Below are positions 1 to 7,381 of a stretch of DNA of 64,000 nucleotides, one piece after another (the first letter of the stretch is position 1; each line of letters opens with the position of its first letter). The position numbers were made by a program, and so were the translations under genes. Under the pieces are notes generated by a model that was not told the DNA's origin, did not search any database, and saw only the letters and a list, made by a program, of their open reading frames with translations. Source of the DNA: Streptomyces sp. LaPpAH-108 (GTDB taxonomy: Bacteria; Actinomycetota; Actinomycetes; Streptomycetales; Streptomycetaceae); assembly GCF_000373625.1 (NCBI RefSeq), contig NZ_KB891996.1, positions 310,001-374,000 on the forward strand. Reading direction: 5' to 3'.

Positions 1-630
1 GCGGGCGAACACACGTGGCGTTACCGGATGTGGCAGCACCTGCGCACGACGTACGGCGGCCCGTTCCAGATCGTCGGCCCCCGCGAGGCGCTGTACGACC
101 AGGCCACGCAGTCCGCCGACTCCTACGAGTACGCCGACCCCGACTTCCCCCGCGCGCACCTCGCCGGCTGGGGCGAGGGCTGGCTGCACATGGCCCCCCT
201 CATCGGCGACGCGGTCCGCGCCCACCGCGCGGACGTCCTCCTCGTCTCCCTCGGCCTGATCGACCTCGGCTTCTACACCAACGCCGAGCAGACGGCGGAC
301 AACGTACGCGCCTTCATCGCCGCGGCCCGCGAGGCCCGCCCCCGCGTCCGCATGGCCCTGCTCCCGGTCATCCCCAACGTCCGCGCCGCCGAGGACGCCC
401 CCTTCGCCGACCAGGTCACCCTCTTCAACACTCTCCTCGCCAAAACGGTCGCCGATCTGGACGAACCCCGCTCACCCCTGCTCCTGGCCTCCACGCCGAG
501 CGGCTGGGACATCCACACGGACACCTACGACGGCACCCATCCCAACGCGAGCGGGGAGCACCGCATCGCGGGGGCGTTCGCGGGGGCGATGTACGAGGCG
601 TGGGGCGTGGGCGAGCCGTACGTGGCCTGA
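1..630 (+). CDS. SGNH/GDSL-type hydrolase, 5' end cut by the window
   Basis: The reading frame is open from base 1, so the gene starts upstream of the window. The ATG at 28 is probably internal, because the preceding in-frame residues (AGEHTWRYRM) look like the stretch that normally follows the GDS catalytic-serine block. The visible part reads as the central and C-terminal portion of a lipase/esterase-like SGNH hydrolase. A D-G-T-H-P-N motif near residue 180 supplies the expected Asp/His pair. The serine block is outside the window, so catalytic competence cannot be judged. The substrate is unknown. Confidence 0.75.
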   Translation, partial: AGEHTWRYRMWQHLRTTYGGPFQIVGPREALYDQATQSADSYEYADPDFPRAHLAGWGEGWLHMAPLIGDAVRAHRADVLLVSLGLIDLGFYTNAEQTADNVRAFIAAAREARPRVRMALLPVIPNVRAAEDAPFADQVTLFNTLLAKTVADLDEPRSPLLLASTPSGWDIHTDTYDGTHPNASGEHRIAGAFAGAMYEAWGVGEPYVA

Positions 631-698
631 ACGGATCGACCCGGCCGGGCCGCGGACCACTTGCCTGGAGCGCACTTCAAGTCGTTGGCTAGGGAGGC

Positions 699-1691
699 AT
701 GAGGTACACGCAGCTTGGACGTACGGGACTGAAGGTCAGCCGGCTGGTGCTGGGGACCATGAACTTCGGGCCGCAGACCGACGAGGCGGACAGTCACGCG
801 ATCATGGACGCGGCGCTGGACGCGGGGATCAACTTCTTCGACACGGCGAACGTGTACGGCTGGGGTGAGAACAAGGGCCGTACCGAGGAGATCATCGGCA
901 ATTGGTTCGCCAAGGGCGGCGAGCGGCGCGAGAAAGTCGTACTGGGCACCAAGGTTTACGCGAACATGGGCGCAGAAGGCGACGCGTGGCCCAACTACGA
1001 CAAGCTCTCCGCGCTGAACATCCGCCGCGCGGTGGACGCCAGCCTGAAGCGGCTGAAGACGGACTACATCGACCTCTACCAGTTCCACCACGTCGACCGG
1101 AACACCCCGTTCGAGGAGATCTGGCAGGCGGTCGACGTCCTAGTCACCCAGGGCAAGATCCTCTACGCGGGCTCCTCCAACTTCCCCGGCTACAAGATCG
1201 CCCAGGCGAACGAGACCGCGCTGCGGCGCGGCAACACCATCGGCCTGGTCAGCGAGCAGTGCCTGTACAACCTGGAGGAGCGACGCGCCGAGATGGAGGT
1301 CATCCCGGCCGCCCAGGAGTACGGGCTCGGTGTCATCCCCTGGTCGCCGCTGCACGGCGGGCTGCTCGGCGGGATCATCCGCAAGGAGGCCGAGGGCGGC
1401 CGTCGCACCTCGGGCCGCGCCGCCGACGCGCTCGCGAACGCGGCCGTGCGCACGCGCCTGGAGGCGTACGAGGAGCTGCTGGCCAAGCACGGCCTGGAGC
1501 CCGGCGAGGTCGCACTGGCCTGGCTGCTGACCCGCCCCGGCATCACCGGTCCGATCGTCGGACCGCGCACGGCGTCCCAGCTGGAGTCCGCGCTGCGCGC
1601 GGTCGAGCTGGAGCTGAGCGAGGAGCTTCTGACCGGCCTGGACGAGATCTTCCCGGGTCCGGGGCCGTCCCCGGAGGCCTTCGCCTGGTAG
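699..1691 (+). CDS. Aldo/keto reductase family oxidoreductase
   Basis: A 330-residue protein with the whole AKR barrel. The N-terminus (MRYTQLGRTGLKVSRLVLGT) is typical. The catalytic tetrad is visible as Asp and Tyr in FFDTANVYG, Lys in LGTKVY and His in YQFHHVD. The C-terminal GPIVGPRT segment is the usual NADPH-binding loop. The family reduces aldehydes or ketones in the cytoplasm, and the substrate cannot be read from sequence. A GGGAGG ribosome site lies immediately before the ATG. A stem-loop follows the stop. Confidence 0.92.
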   Translation: MRYTQLGRTGLKVSRLVLGTMNFGPQTDEADSHAIMDAALDAGINFFDTANVYGWGENKGRTEEIIGNWFAKGGERREKVVLGTKVYANMGAEGDAWPNYDKLSALNIRRAVDASLKRLKTDYIDLYQFHHVDRNTPFEEIWQAVDVLVTQGKILYAGSSNFPGYKIAQANETALRRGNTIGLVSEQCLYNLEERRAEMEVIPAAQEYGLGVIPWSPLHGGLLGGIIRKEAEGGRRTSGRAADALANAAVRTRLEAYEELLAKHGLEPGEVALAWLLTRPGITGPIVGPRTASQLESALRAVELELSEELLTGLDEIFPGPGPSPEAFAW

Positions 1692-1717
1692 CGGCACGGC
1701 AGTCCGTACGACGGTGA

Positions 1718-1747
1718 GGCCGCTCCGGGAGGCACCGCGGAGCGGCC
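1718..1747 (+). terminator. Stem-loop terminator after the aldo/keto reductase
   Basis: Perfect inverted repeat with arms GGCCGCTCCG (1718-1727) and CGGAGCGGCC (1738-1747) and a 10-base loop. It has no U-tract, as is usual in Streptomyces. It could also serve the small opposite-strand reading frame that ends at 1751. Confidence 0.6.
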
Positions 1748-1750
1748 CCG

Positions 1751-1834
1751 CTAGCGGAGGGCCGCCACAGCGACGACCACCAGCAGGAGAACGAGCGCAC
1801 CGGCCATGATCCGGTTCCGGGTATTCGGGTCCAC
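1751..1834 (-). CDS. Putative 27-residue single-pass membrane miniprotein
   Basis: A GTG-initiated frame encodes about 27 residues. A hydrophilic start (MDPNTRNRIM) is followed by a continuous hydrophobic helix (AGALVLLLVVVAVAALR) long enough to cross the membrane. It lies alone between the aldo/keto reductase and the RNA ligase. The Shine-Dalgarno sequence is weak. The layout resembles tiny membrane proteins annotated in other Streptomyces, but function is unknown and conservation could not be tested here. Confidence 0.45.
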   Translation of the reverse strand: MDPNTRNRIMAGALVLLLVVVAVAALR

Positions 1835-1844
1835 GGCAATGAGC

Positions 1845-2417
1845 CTAACCGGACGCGCCGAGTGCCCAGCGGGCGACCGCCTCGTACCGGGGCTGCTCGC
1901 CGGGTACGCCGGACCTCGGCAGGTCGCTGCGGACCAGGGTGAGCGCGTCCACGGTCCAGGTGCGGCCGGTGAAGTCCGCGAGGGCGTCGGCGTACGGGCC
2001 GAGGTCCACGGTGTCCCGGCCGCGTGCGAGGGTCAGGTGGGGCTGGTAGCGCCGGTGCTCCTCATGGCCGACGCCCGCCTTGCGCCCCGCTGACCGCGCC
2101 CGCTCGGCCAGCAGCCGCAGCGCGTCCACGTCGCCGCGCGCGCCCGCCCACAGGGCCTTGCCGCGCCCGAAACGGCCGCCTCCCGCGATCGCGAGCGGGA
2201 AGGGCGCGGTGCGGTGGGCGGCCCGCGCCAGCCGCTCCGAGAGGGCGGGGACGGCTTCGTCCGCGACCTCGCCGTAGAAGGCGAGGGTGAAGTGCCAGCC
2301 GGGACGCCCGGTCCAGCGCAGCCCGTCCGCCCCGGGCAGCCGCCGCAGCAGCGCGACCTCCCTCGCCAGGTCCGCGGCGACGTCCTCCGGGGGCAGGACG
2401 GCGGCGAAGAGTCTCAT
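1845..2417 (-). CDS. thpR: RNA 2',3'-cyclic phosphodiesterase (2'-5' RNA ligase family)
   Basis: A 190-residue protein of the 2H phosphoesterase fold. Both signature H-x-T motifs are present: HFT at residues 42-44 and HLT at 127-129. The start MRLFAAVLPP is the family's usual N-terminus, which is why the ATG at 2417 was chosen over longer versions. Family members hydrolyse 2',3'-cyclic phosphate ends of RNA, and the reverse 2'-5' ligation is seen in vitro. It is divergent from the downstream acetyltransferase, about 48 bp apart. The physiological role in Streptomyces is not established. Confidence 0.9.
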   Translation of the reverse strand: MRLFAAVLPPEDVAADLAREVALLRRLPGADGLRWTGRPGWHFTLAFYGEVADEAVPALSERLARAAHRTAPFPLAIAGGGRFGRGKALWAGARGDVDALRLLAERARSAGRKAGVGHEEHRRYQPHLTLARGRDTVDLGPYADALADFTGRTWTVDALTLVRSDLPRSGVPGEQPRYEAVARWALGASG

Positions 2418-2465
2418 GCCCTCACCTTGGCAGACCGGGCCGCCGCCCACCTGCATGATGAGGCC

Positions 2466-2978
2466 ATGACGATCACGATGCGGGAGGGCGGCCCGGCGGA
2501 CGTGCCGCTGGTCCTCGGGATGTTCGACAGCGCGGTGGCCTGGCTGGCCGCTCAGGACCGTACCGGGCAGTGGGGCAGCAGCCCCTGGTCCGAGGACCCG
2601 GCGGCGGTGGCGAAGATCGAGCGGTACGTCGCCCATGGCGTGCTCTGGATCGCGGAGGTGGACGGCGAACCGGCCGCCGCGCTGGTCCTCGCGGACTCCC
2701 CCGCGCACTATGTGGCGCCCGCCGACGAGCCCGAGCGGTACATCCAGATCCTGACCTCGGACCGCCGCTTCAAGGGCCACGGCGCCGGAGCCGCGCTCAT
2801 CGCCCACGCGGTGGAGGAGACCCGCCGCGTCGGGGTCTCCCTGCTGCGCGTGGACTGCTACGCGGGCGACGACGGCAAGCTGGTCGCCTTCTACGAGAAG
2901 AACGGCTTCGCCCCGGCCGAGTCCTTCACCGTCGGGGAGAAGGAGTGGCCGGGGCTGGTGCTGACGCGCCGGGTCTAG
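2466..2978 (+). CDS. GNAT family N-acetyltransferase
   Basis: A 170-residue single-domain GNAT protein. The acetyl-CoA pyrophosphate-binding loop is seen as RRFKGHGAGAALIAHA around residue 105, followed by the typical FYEKNGF motif near the C-terminus. The substrate cannot be deduced. The ATG at 2466 gives a start directly at the fold. The gene converges on the MFS gene with only 19 bp between the stop codons. Confidence 0.9.
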   Translation: MTITMREGGPADVPLVLGMFDSAVAWLAAQDRTGQWGSSPWSEDPAAVAKIERYVAHGVLWIAEVDGEPAAALVLADSPAHYVAPADEPERYIQILTSDRRFKGHGAGAALIAHAVEETRRVGVSLLRVDCYAGDDGKLVAFYEKNGFAPAESFTVGEKEWPGLVLTRRV

Positions 2979-2997
2979 GACCGCATTCCAGCAGGCT

Positions 2998-4344
2998 TCA
3001 GGCCGCCGCCGTCAGCTCCTCGCGTTCGCGGGGGACGAAGCGCAGGCTCGGGTGGCCGCGGTGCCAGCCGACGGCGAGGCGGAGGTTGCCGACGCGGGCC
3101 AGGACCAGGCCGATCGCGGTCGCCGCGGCGACCGAGACGAGGCCGCCGGCCGCGAAGCCCACACGCGCGCCGTAGGCGTCGGTGATCCAGCCGACGAGCG
3201 GGGCGCCCAGCGGGGTGCCGCCCATGAAGACCATCATGAACAGGGCCATCACCCGGCCGCGCATGGCCGGGTCGGTGCCCATCTGCACGGCGGTGTTCGC
3301 GGTGACGTTGACCGTGAGGCCGAAGACGCCGATGGGCACCATGAGCGCCGCGAACAGCCAGTACTCCGGCGTCACCGCGGCCACCGTCTCCAGCGCGCCG
3401 AACCCGATCGCGGCGGCGATCAGCACCCGGAGCCGGGCGGTGCCGCGCCGGGCGGCGAGCAGGGCGCCGCCGAGGGAGCCGACGGCCATGAGGGTGTTGA
3501 AGAGGCTGTAGGCGCCCGCGCCCGCGTGGAAGACGTTGTCGGCGAAGGCGGAGAGCCAGACCGGGAAGTTGTAGCCGAAGGTGCCGACGAACCCGACCAG
3601 GACGACCGGCCAGATCAGATCGGGGCGCCCGGCGACGTAGCGCAGCCCCTCGCGCAGCTGGCCCTTGCCGCGCGGCGCACGGCGGCCGGGGTGCAGTTCG
3701 CGGGCGCGCATCAGCATCAGGCCCGCGATCGGCGCCACGAAGGACAGGCCGTTGAAGAGGAACGCCCACCCGGTGCCCACGCCGGTGATCATCAGACCGG
3801 CGACGGCGGGGCCGACGAGCCGGGCGGACTGGAAGTTCGCGGAGTTCAGGCTGACCGCGTTCTGGAGCTGGTCGGGGCCGACCATCTCGGAGACGAAGGA
3901 CTGCCGGGCCGGGTTGTCCACGACCGTGGCGAGACCGACCGCGAACGCGGCGACGTAGACGTGCCAGACCTGGACGTGCCCGGAGAGGGTGAGCAGGGCG
4001 AGCGCGAGGCCGGTGAGCGCCATGGCGGTCTGGGTGACCAGCAGCGTGGGGCGCTTGGGCAGCCGGTCGACCAGGACACCGCCGTAGAGGCCGAAGAGGA
4101 GCATCGGCAGGAACTGCAGGGCGGTGGTGATGCCGACGGCGGCGGAGGAGCCGGTGAGGCTGAGTACGAGCCAGTCCTGGGCGATGCGCTGCATCCAGGT
4201 GCCGGTGTTGGAGACGACCTGGCCGATGAAGAACAGCCGGTAGTTCCGGACCTTCAGCGAGCTGAACATCGAGGACTTGGCGGGAGCGGGGTTCGTAGGG
4301 GTCATCGGTGCGGGGGCGGAAGCTGCTCCGGGGCCCGTACTCAA
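2998..4344 (-). CDS. MFS transporter (MFS_3/EntS-like exporter)
   Basis: A 448-residue integral membrane protein with about 12 hydrophobic helices. It carries the N-terminal signature KVRNYRLFFIGQVVSNTGTW and the loop GVLVDRLPKRP, typical of the drug- or siderophore-exporter branch of the major facilitator superfamily. The first 25 residues are Ala/Pro-rich and cytoplasmic. The MarR-type regulator lies 30 bp upstream in the same direction, so the two are probably one transcript and the exporter is likely controlled by that regulator. The substrate is unknown. Confidence 0.92.
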   Translation of the reverse strand: MSTGPGAASAPAPMTPTNPAPAKSSMFSSLKVRNYRLFFIGQVVSNTGTWMQRIAQDWLVLSLTGSSAAVGITTALQFLPMLLFGLYGGVLVDRLPKRPTLLVTQTAMALTGLALALLTLSGHVQVWHVYVAAFAVGLATVVDNPARQSFVSEMVGPDQLQNAVSLNSANFQSARLVGPAVAGLMITGVGTGWAFLFNGLSFVAPIAGLMLMRARELHPGRRAPRGKGQLREGLRYVAGRPDLIWPVVLVGFVGTFGYNFPVWLSAFADNVFHAGAGAYSLFNTLMAVGSLGGALLAARRGTARLRVLIAAAIGFGALETVAAVTPEYWLFAALMVPIGVFGLTVNVTANTAVQMGTDPAMRGRVMALFMMVFMGGTPLGAPLVGWITDAYGARVGFAAGGLVSVAAATAIGLVLARVGNLRLAVGWHRGHPSLRFVPREREELTAAA

Positions 4345-4374
4345 AAGGTCGCCTCCTTGCGGGTACTGCGTGGC

Positions 4375-4830
4375 TTACAGATGCGCGAGTTTCTCCAGCA
4401 CGGGGGCGGCGGCGCGCAGCGCGGCCCACTCGTCCTCGTCGAGGCCCTCGACCAGGCCGGCCAGGAACGCGTTGCGCTTGCGACGGCTCTCCTCGAGCAT
4501 CGTCTCGGCCTGCTCGGTCCTGGTGACGACCTTCTGGCGGCGGTCCTCGGGGTGCGGCTCGAGGCGGACCAGGCCCTTGGCCTCGAGCAGCGCGACGATG
4601 CGGGTCATCGACGGCGGCTGGACGTGCTCCTTGCGGGCCAGCTCGCCCGGTGTGGCCTGGCCGCACAGGGACAGGGTGCCGAGCACCGACATCTCGGTGG
4701 GGCTCAGCGACTCGTCGACACGCTGGTGCTTGAGCCGACGGGACAGCCGCATCACTGCGGAGCGGAGGGAGTTCACGGCGGCCGAGTCGTCGCCATGGGT
4801 GAGGTCCGGCATGTCCTTAGCGTAACTCAT
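4375..4830 (-). CDS. MarR family transcriptional regulator
   Basis: A winged-helix MarR protein of about 150 residues. The recognition region reads ELARKEHVQPPSMTRIVALL and is followed by the wing EPHPEDRRQKVV. The start is uncertain. The ATG at 4830 (MSYAKDMPDL) is preferred because the alternative at 4812 (MPDLTHGDD) has its AAGGA only one base away, too close to act as a ribosome site. An inverted repeat covers this start region, which suggests autoregulation of the regulator-exporter pair. Confidence 0.9.
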   Translation of the reverse strand: MSYAKDMPDLTHGDDSAAVNSLRSAVMRLSRRLKHQRVDESLSPTEMSVLGTLSLCGQATPGELARKEHVQPPSMTRIVALLEAKGLVRLEPHPEDRRQKVVTRTEQAETMLEESRRKRNAFLAGLVEGLDEDEWAALRAAAPVLEKLAHL

Positions 4831-4844
4831 TACTCTGACTAAGG
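4815..4844. promoter_or_regulatory. Inverted repeat over the marR start, candidate operator
   Basis: CCTTAG (4815-4820) and CTAAGG (4839-4844) form a perfect inverted repeat separated by 18 bases. The spacer is relatively AT-rich and the repeat overlaps the beginning of the MarR gene. MarR proteins commonly bind such elements in their own promoters. The assignment rests on position and symmetry only. Confidence 0.4.
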
Positions 4845-4948
4845 AACAACGGGGACGCACCGCGATGCCCGTGATGCGCGCCACTGAAGCCATAGATCAC
4901 CCATACGAGTGAGTCAGTTGCGAAAAGTGACCCATCGGGTGGCCGGAT

Positions 4949-5188
4949 ATGGCGACCCTCGTACGCATGGGGACCAGTGTGCTCAGCCTGCGGATAGACG
5001 AGGAGCTGCTAGCGAGGCTCCGGGACCGTGCGGCCAAGAGGGGAATGAGCGTGCAGGACTATGTGATCCGCACGCTCGTCCGCGACGACTTCGACGAGCG
5101 CTTCCAGAACGCGGTGGAGGAGACGGAAAAGTTCTACGGGGCCACACCGGAGGCTCGTGACGCCTCGTGTGACCCCGTAGTGCCCTGA
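4949..5188 (+). CDS. Ribbon-helix-helix (CopG/Arc-like) small protein
   Basis: A 79-residue protein. The segment VLSLRIDEELLARLRDRAAK followed by GMSVQDYVIRTL is a classic ribbon-helix-helix fold: a beta strand with alternating residues, then two helices. Such proteins bind DNA as dimers, often as transcription repressors or antitoxins. No toxin gene is adjacent. The start could also be the ATG at 4967 (MGTSVLSLRI), which sits closer to the fold; neither has a strong ribosome site. It is divergent from the MarR gene. Confidence 0.75.
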   Translation: MATLVRMGTSVLSLRIDEELLARLRDRAAKRGMSVQDYVIRTLVRDDFDERFQNAVEETEKFYGATPEARDASCDPVVP

Positions 5189-5214
5189 CCGGGCCGGGTG
5201 CCGGGGGTGGCCCC

Positions 5215-5241
5215 AGGGGGTGTCTTCCCGAGACACCCCCT
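5215..5241. terminator. Bidirectional stem-loop terminator
   Basis: Perfect 11-bp arms AGGGGGTGTCT (5215-5225) and AGACACCCCCT (5231-5241) with a 5-base loop. It lies between the stop codons of the ribbon-helix-helix gene and the permease, which converge, so it probably ends both transcripts. Confidence 0.75.
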
Positions 5242-5255
5242 GACCGGGCCACCCG

Positions 5256-6710
5256 TCAGGTCAGACCCAGCGCCGGCATCAGGTAGTAGAAGCCGAAGAC
5301 CGCCGCGACGACGTACATCGCCGCCGGGATCTCCCGCGCGCGTCCGGCCGCCAGGCGCAGCACCACGAAGGTGATGAAGCCCATGCCGATGCCGTTGGTG
5401 ATCGAGTAGGTGAACGGCATCATCACCATGGTCACGAAGGCCGGGATGGCGATGGTGAAGTCGGCCCAGTCGATCTCACGGACCGAGCCCGCCAGGATGA
5501 GGAAGCCGACCGCGATCAGCGCGGGCGTGGCGGCCTGCGAGGGCACCATGGTGGCGATCGGGGTGAGGAACAGCGCGACGGCGAACAGCGCGCCGGTGAC
5601 CACGTTCGCCAGACCCGTGCGGGCGCCCTCGCCGACGCCCGCGGTGGATTCCACGAAGCAGGTGGTGGCCGAGGAGGAGCTGGCGCCGCCCGCCGCGACG
5701 GCGAGACCGTCGACCAGGAGGACCTTGTTGATGCCGGGCATCTGGCCCTGGGCGTCGGTCAGCTTGGCCTCGTCGCTGACGCCCATGATCGTGCCCATGG
5801 CGTCGAAGAAACAGGACAGCAGGACGGTGAAGACGAAGAGGATGCCCGTCAGGATGCCGACCTTGTCGAAGCCGCCGAACAGGCTGACCTTGCCGATCAG
5901 ACCGAAGTCCGGGGTGTCGACGGGGTTGCCCGGCCACTTCGGGGTGGTCAGACCCCAGGAGGGCACCTTGGCGACCAGGTTGATGATCACCGCGAGGACG
6001 GTCATCGCCACGATGGAGATCAGGATCGCGCCGGGGACCTTGCGGACGATCAGCGCGAGGGTCAGCAGCACACCCAGGATGAAGACCAGGACCGGCCAGC
6101 CGTTGAGGTGACCGTCGGCGCCGAGCTGCAGCGGGACGGTGGTCTGGGCGACGTCCGGGATGCGGCTGACGAAGCCGGAGTCCACCAGGCCGATCAGCAT
6201 GATGAACAGACCGATACCGATGGAGATCGCCTTGCGCAGACCGTAGGGCACGGCGTTCATGACGCGCTCGCGCAGACCGGTCGCCACCAGCAGCATCACG
6301 ACGAAGCCGGCGAGAACCACCATGCCCATCGCGTCCGGCCACGACATGCGGGGCGCGAGCTGGAGGGCGACCACGGTGTTGACGCCGAGACCGGCGGCGA
6401 GCGCGATCGGGACGTTGCCGATGACGCCCATGAGCAGAGTGGTGAACGCGGCGGTGACCGCGGTGGCCGTGACGAGCTGGCCGCTGTCCAGGTGGTGCCC
6501 GTACATGTCCTTAGCGCTGCTAAGGATGATCGGGTTCAGCACGATGATGTACGCCATCGCGAAGAACGTCGCGAAACCGCCTCGGATCTCGCGGGCGACG
6601 GTGCTGCCGCGCTCGGAGATCTTGAAGTAGCGGTCCATGGCGCCGTAGGCGGGCGTACCGCCCGGCTGCTCAGGGGCGGGGGCGGCCTTGGTGGGTGCCG
6701 ACGTGGGCAT
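5256..6710 (-). CDS. NCS2 / AzgA-type purine permease
   Basis: A 484-residue membrane protein with about 12-14 helices. It matches the AzgA-like adenine/guanine/hypoxanthine branch of nucleobase permeases: EIRGGFATFFAMAYIIVLNP near the N-terminus, GLGVNTVVAL, and the later FVESTAGVGEGARTGLA motif that lines the substrate site. The ATG at 6710 (MPTSAPTK) is chosen because GAGGAA lies a few bases before it. A promoter-like TTGTCT-N17-TAGGAA is seen upstream on the same strand. It imports purine bases driven by the proton gradient, by family knowledge. Confidence 0.92.
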   Translation of the reverse strand: MPTSAPTKAAPAPEQPGGTPAYGAMDRYFKISERGSTVAREIRGGFATFFAMAYIIVLNPIILSSAKDMYGHHLDSGQLVTATAVTAAFTTLLMGVIGNVPIALAAGLGVNTVVALQLAPRMSWPDAMGMVVLAGFVVMLLVATGLRERVMNAVPYGLRKAISIGIGLFIMLIGLVDSGFVSRIPDVAQTTVPLQLGADGHLNGWPVLVFILGVLLTLALIVRKVPGAILISIVAMTVLAVIINLVAKVPSWGLTTPKWPGNPVDTPDFGLIGKVSLFGGFDKVGILTGILFVFTVLLSCFFDAMGTIMGVSDEAKLTDAQGQMPGINKVLLVDGLAVAAGGASSSSATTCFVESTAGVGEGARTGLANVVTGALFAVALFLTPIATMVPSQAATPALIAVGFLILAGSVREIDWADFTIAIPAFVTMVMMPFTYSITNGIGMGFITFVVLRLAAGRAREIPAAMYVVAAVFGFYYLMPALGLT

Positions 6711-6903
6711 TCGGTTCCTCATCACCATTGGGGTTCCCCCGAGCCCCGTTGGAGTTTCCTACGATCAGAAGCGGTCAAAGACAAACGGTTTCAGTATGAA
6801 CGTATGAACCACGGATCGCTAACTCCACGCGTAGATTTCGGCGGAACATCCGAGCGGAACAGTGCCTGCCGAGTGACCCGGGCCACCTCGTAAGCTGTCT
6901 GCC

Positions 6904-7170
6904 ATGACGAAGTGGACACCCAGGCACGAAGCGCCGGAGCCCCTGGAGGGGCCCGTGGTCGGCACCATCACCGGCGGCACGATCCTGTGGTTCGTCCTCT
7001 TCCTGGTCCAGCTCCCCTTCTACGGCTGGTTCGAGGACCACGGCCACCTGTGGTGGCTGTGGACCTGCCTGGCCGGTGCGGGGCTCGGCCTGATCGGCAT
7101 CTGGTACGTCCGCAAGCGGGACGCGGCGATCAAGCGGGACGCGGCACGGGAGGCCGTGCCGGTCGAATGA
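6904..7170 (+). CDS. DUF2530 domain membrane protein
   Basis: An 88-residue actinobacterial protein with two hydrophobic helices (about residues 20-41 and 48-67) and a charged C-terminal tail. The pattern matches DUF2530, commonly next to purine permeases in Streptomyces, as here where it is divergent from the permease. Function is unknown. Confidence 0.8.
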   Translation: MTKWTPRHEAPEPLEGPVVGTITGGTILWFVLFLVQLPFYGWFEDHGHLWWLWTCLAGAGLGLIGIWYVRKRDAAIKRDAAREAVPVE

Positions 7171-7301
7171 CCGGACCCATGCCGGTGGAGTGACCAGGCG
7201 CCCGTGGCGGCCCCGAAGGGCCCCCGGCGCCTCGAAGAACCCTCGTGCGAGACCCCTGGACGGAATGCGGATTCCGTGTTGTCATGCCCACTGCTGTCCG
7301 A

Positions 7302-7337
7302 TGACAACGTTGTTCCGCACCGCTGACAACGTTGCCT
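7302..7337. promoter_or_regulatory. Two LacI-type operator boxes upstream of the GH92 gene
   Basis: TGACAACGTTG occurs twice, at 7302-7312 and 7324-7334, each containing the palindrome CAACGTTG. A half-site TGTTGTCA lies at 7278-7285. The sequence matches the TGACAACGTTGTCA boxes of LacI-family repressors that control glycoside hydrolase genes in Streptomyces. The second box ends about 45 bp before the mannosidase start, a good position for repression. No LacI gene is in the window. Confidence 0.65.
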
Positions 7338-7381
7338 CGCTCCTCCCCGAGCAAGTCCGGCCCGCTTCCCCAGAGGTTCGA

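Noticed and set aside
4949..5188. Ribbon-helix-helix gene as half of a toxin-antitoxin pair
   Set aside because: No small toxin-like gene lies adjacent. The downstream gene is a convergent permease beyond a terminator.
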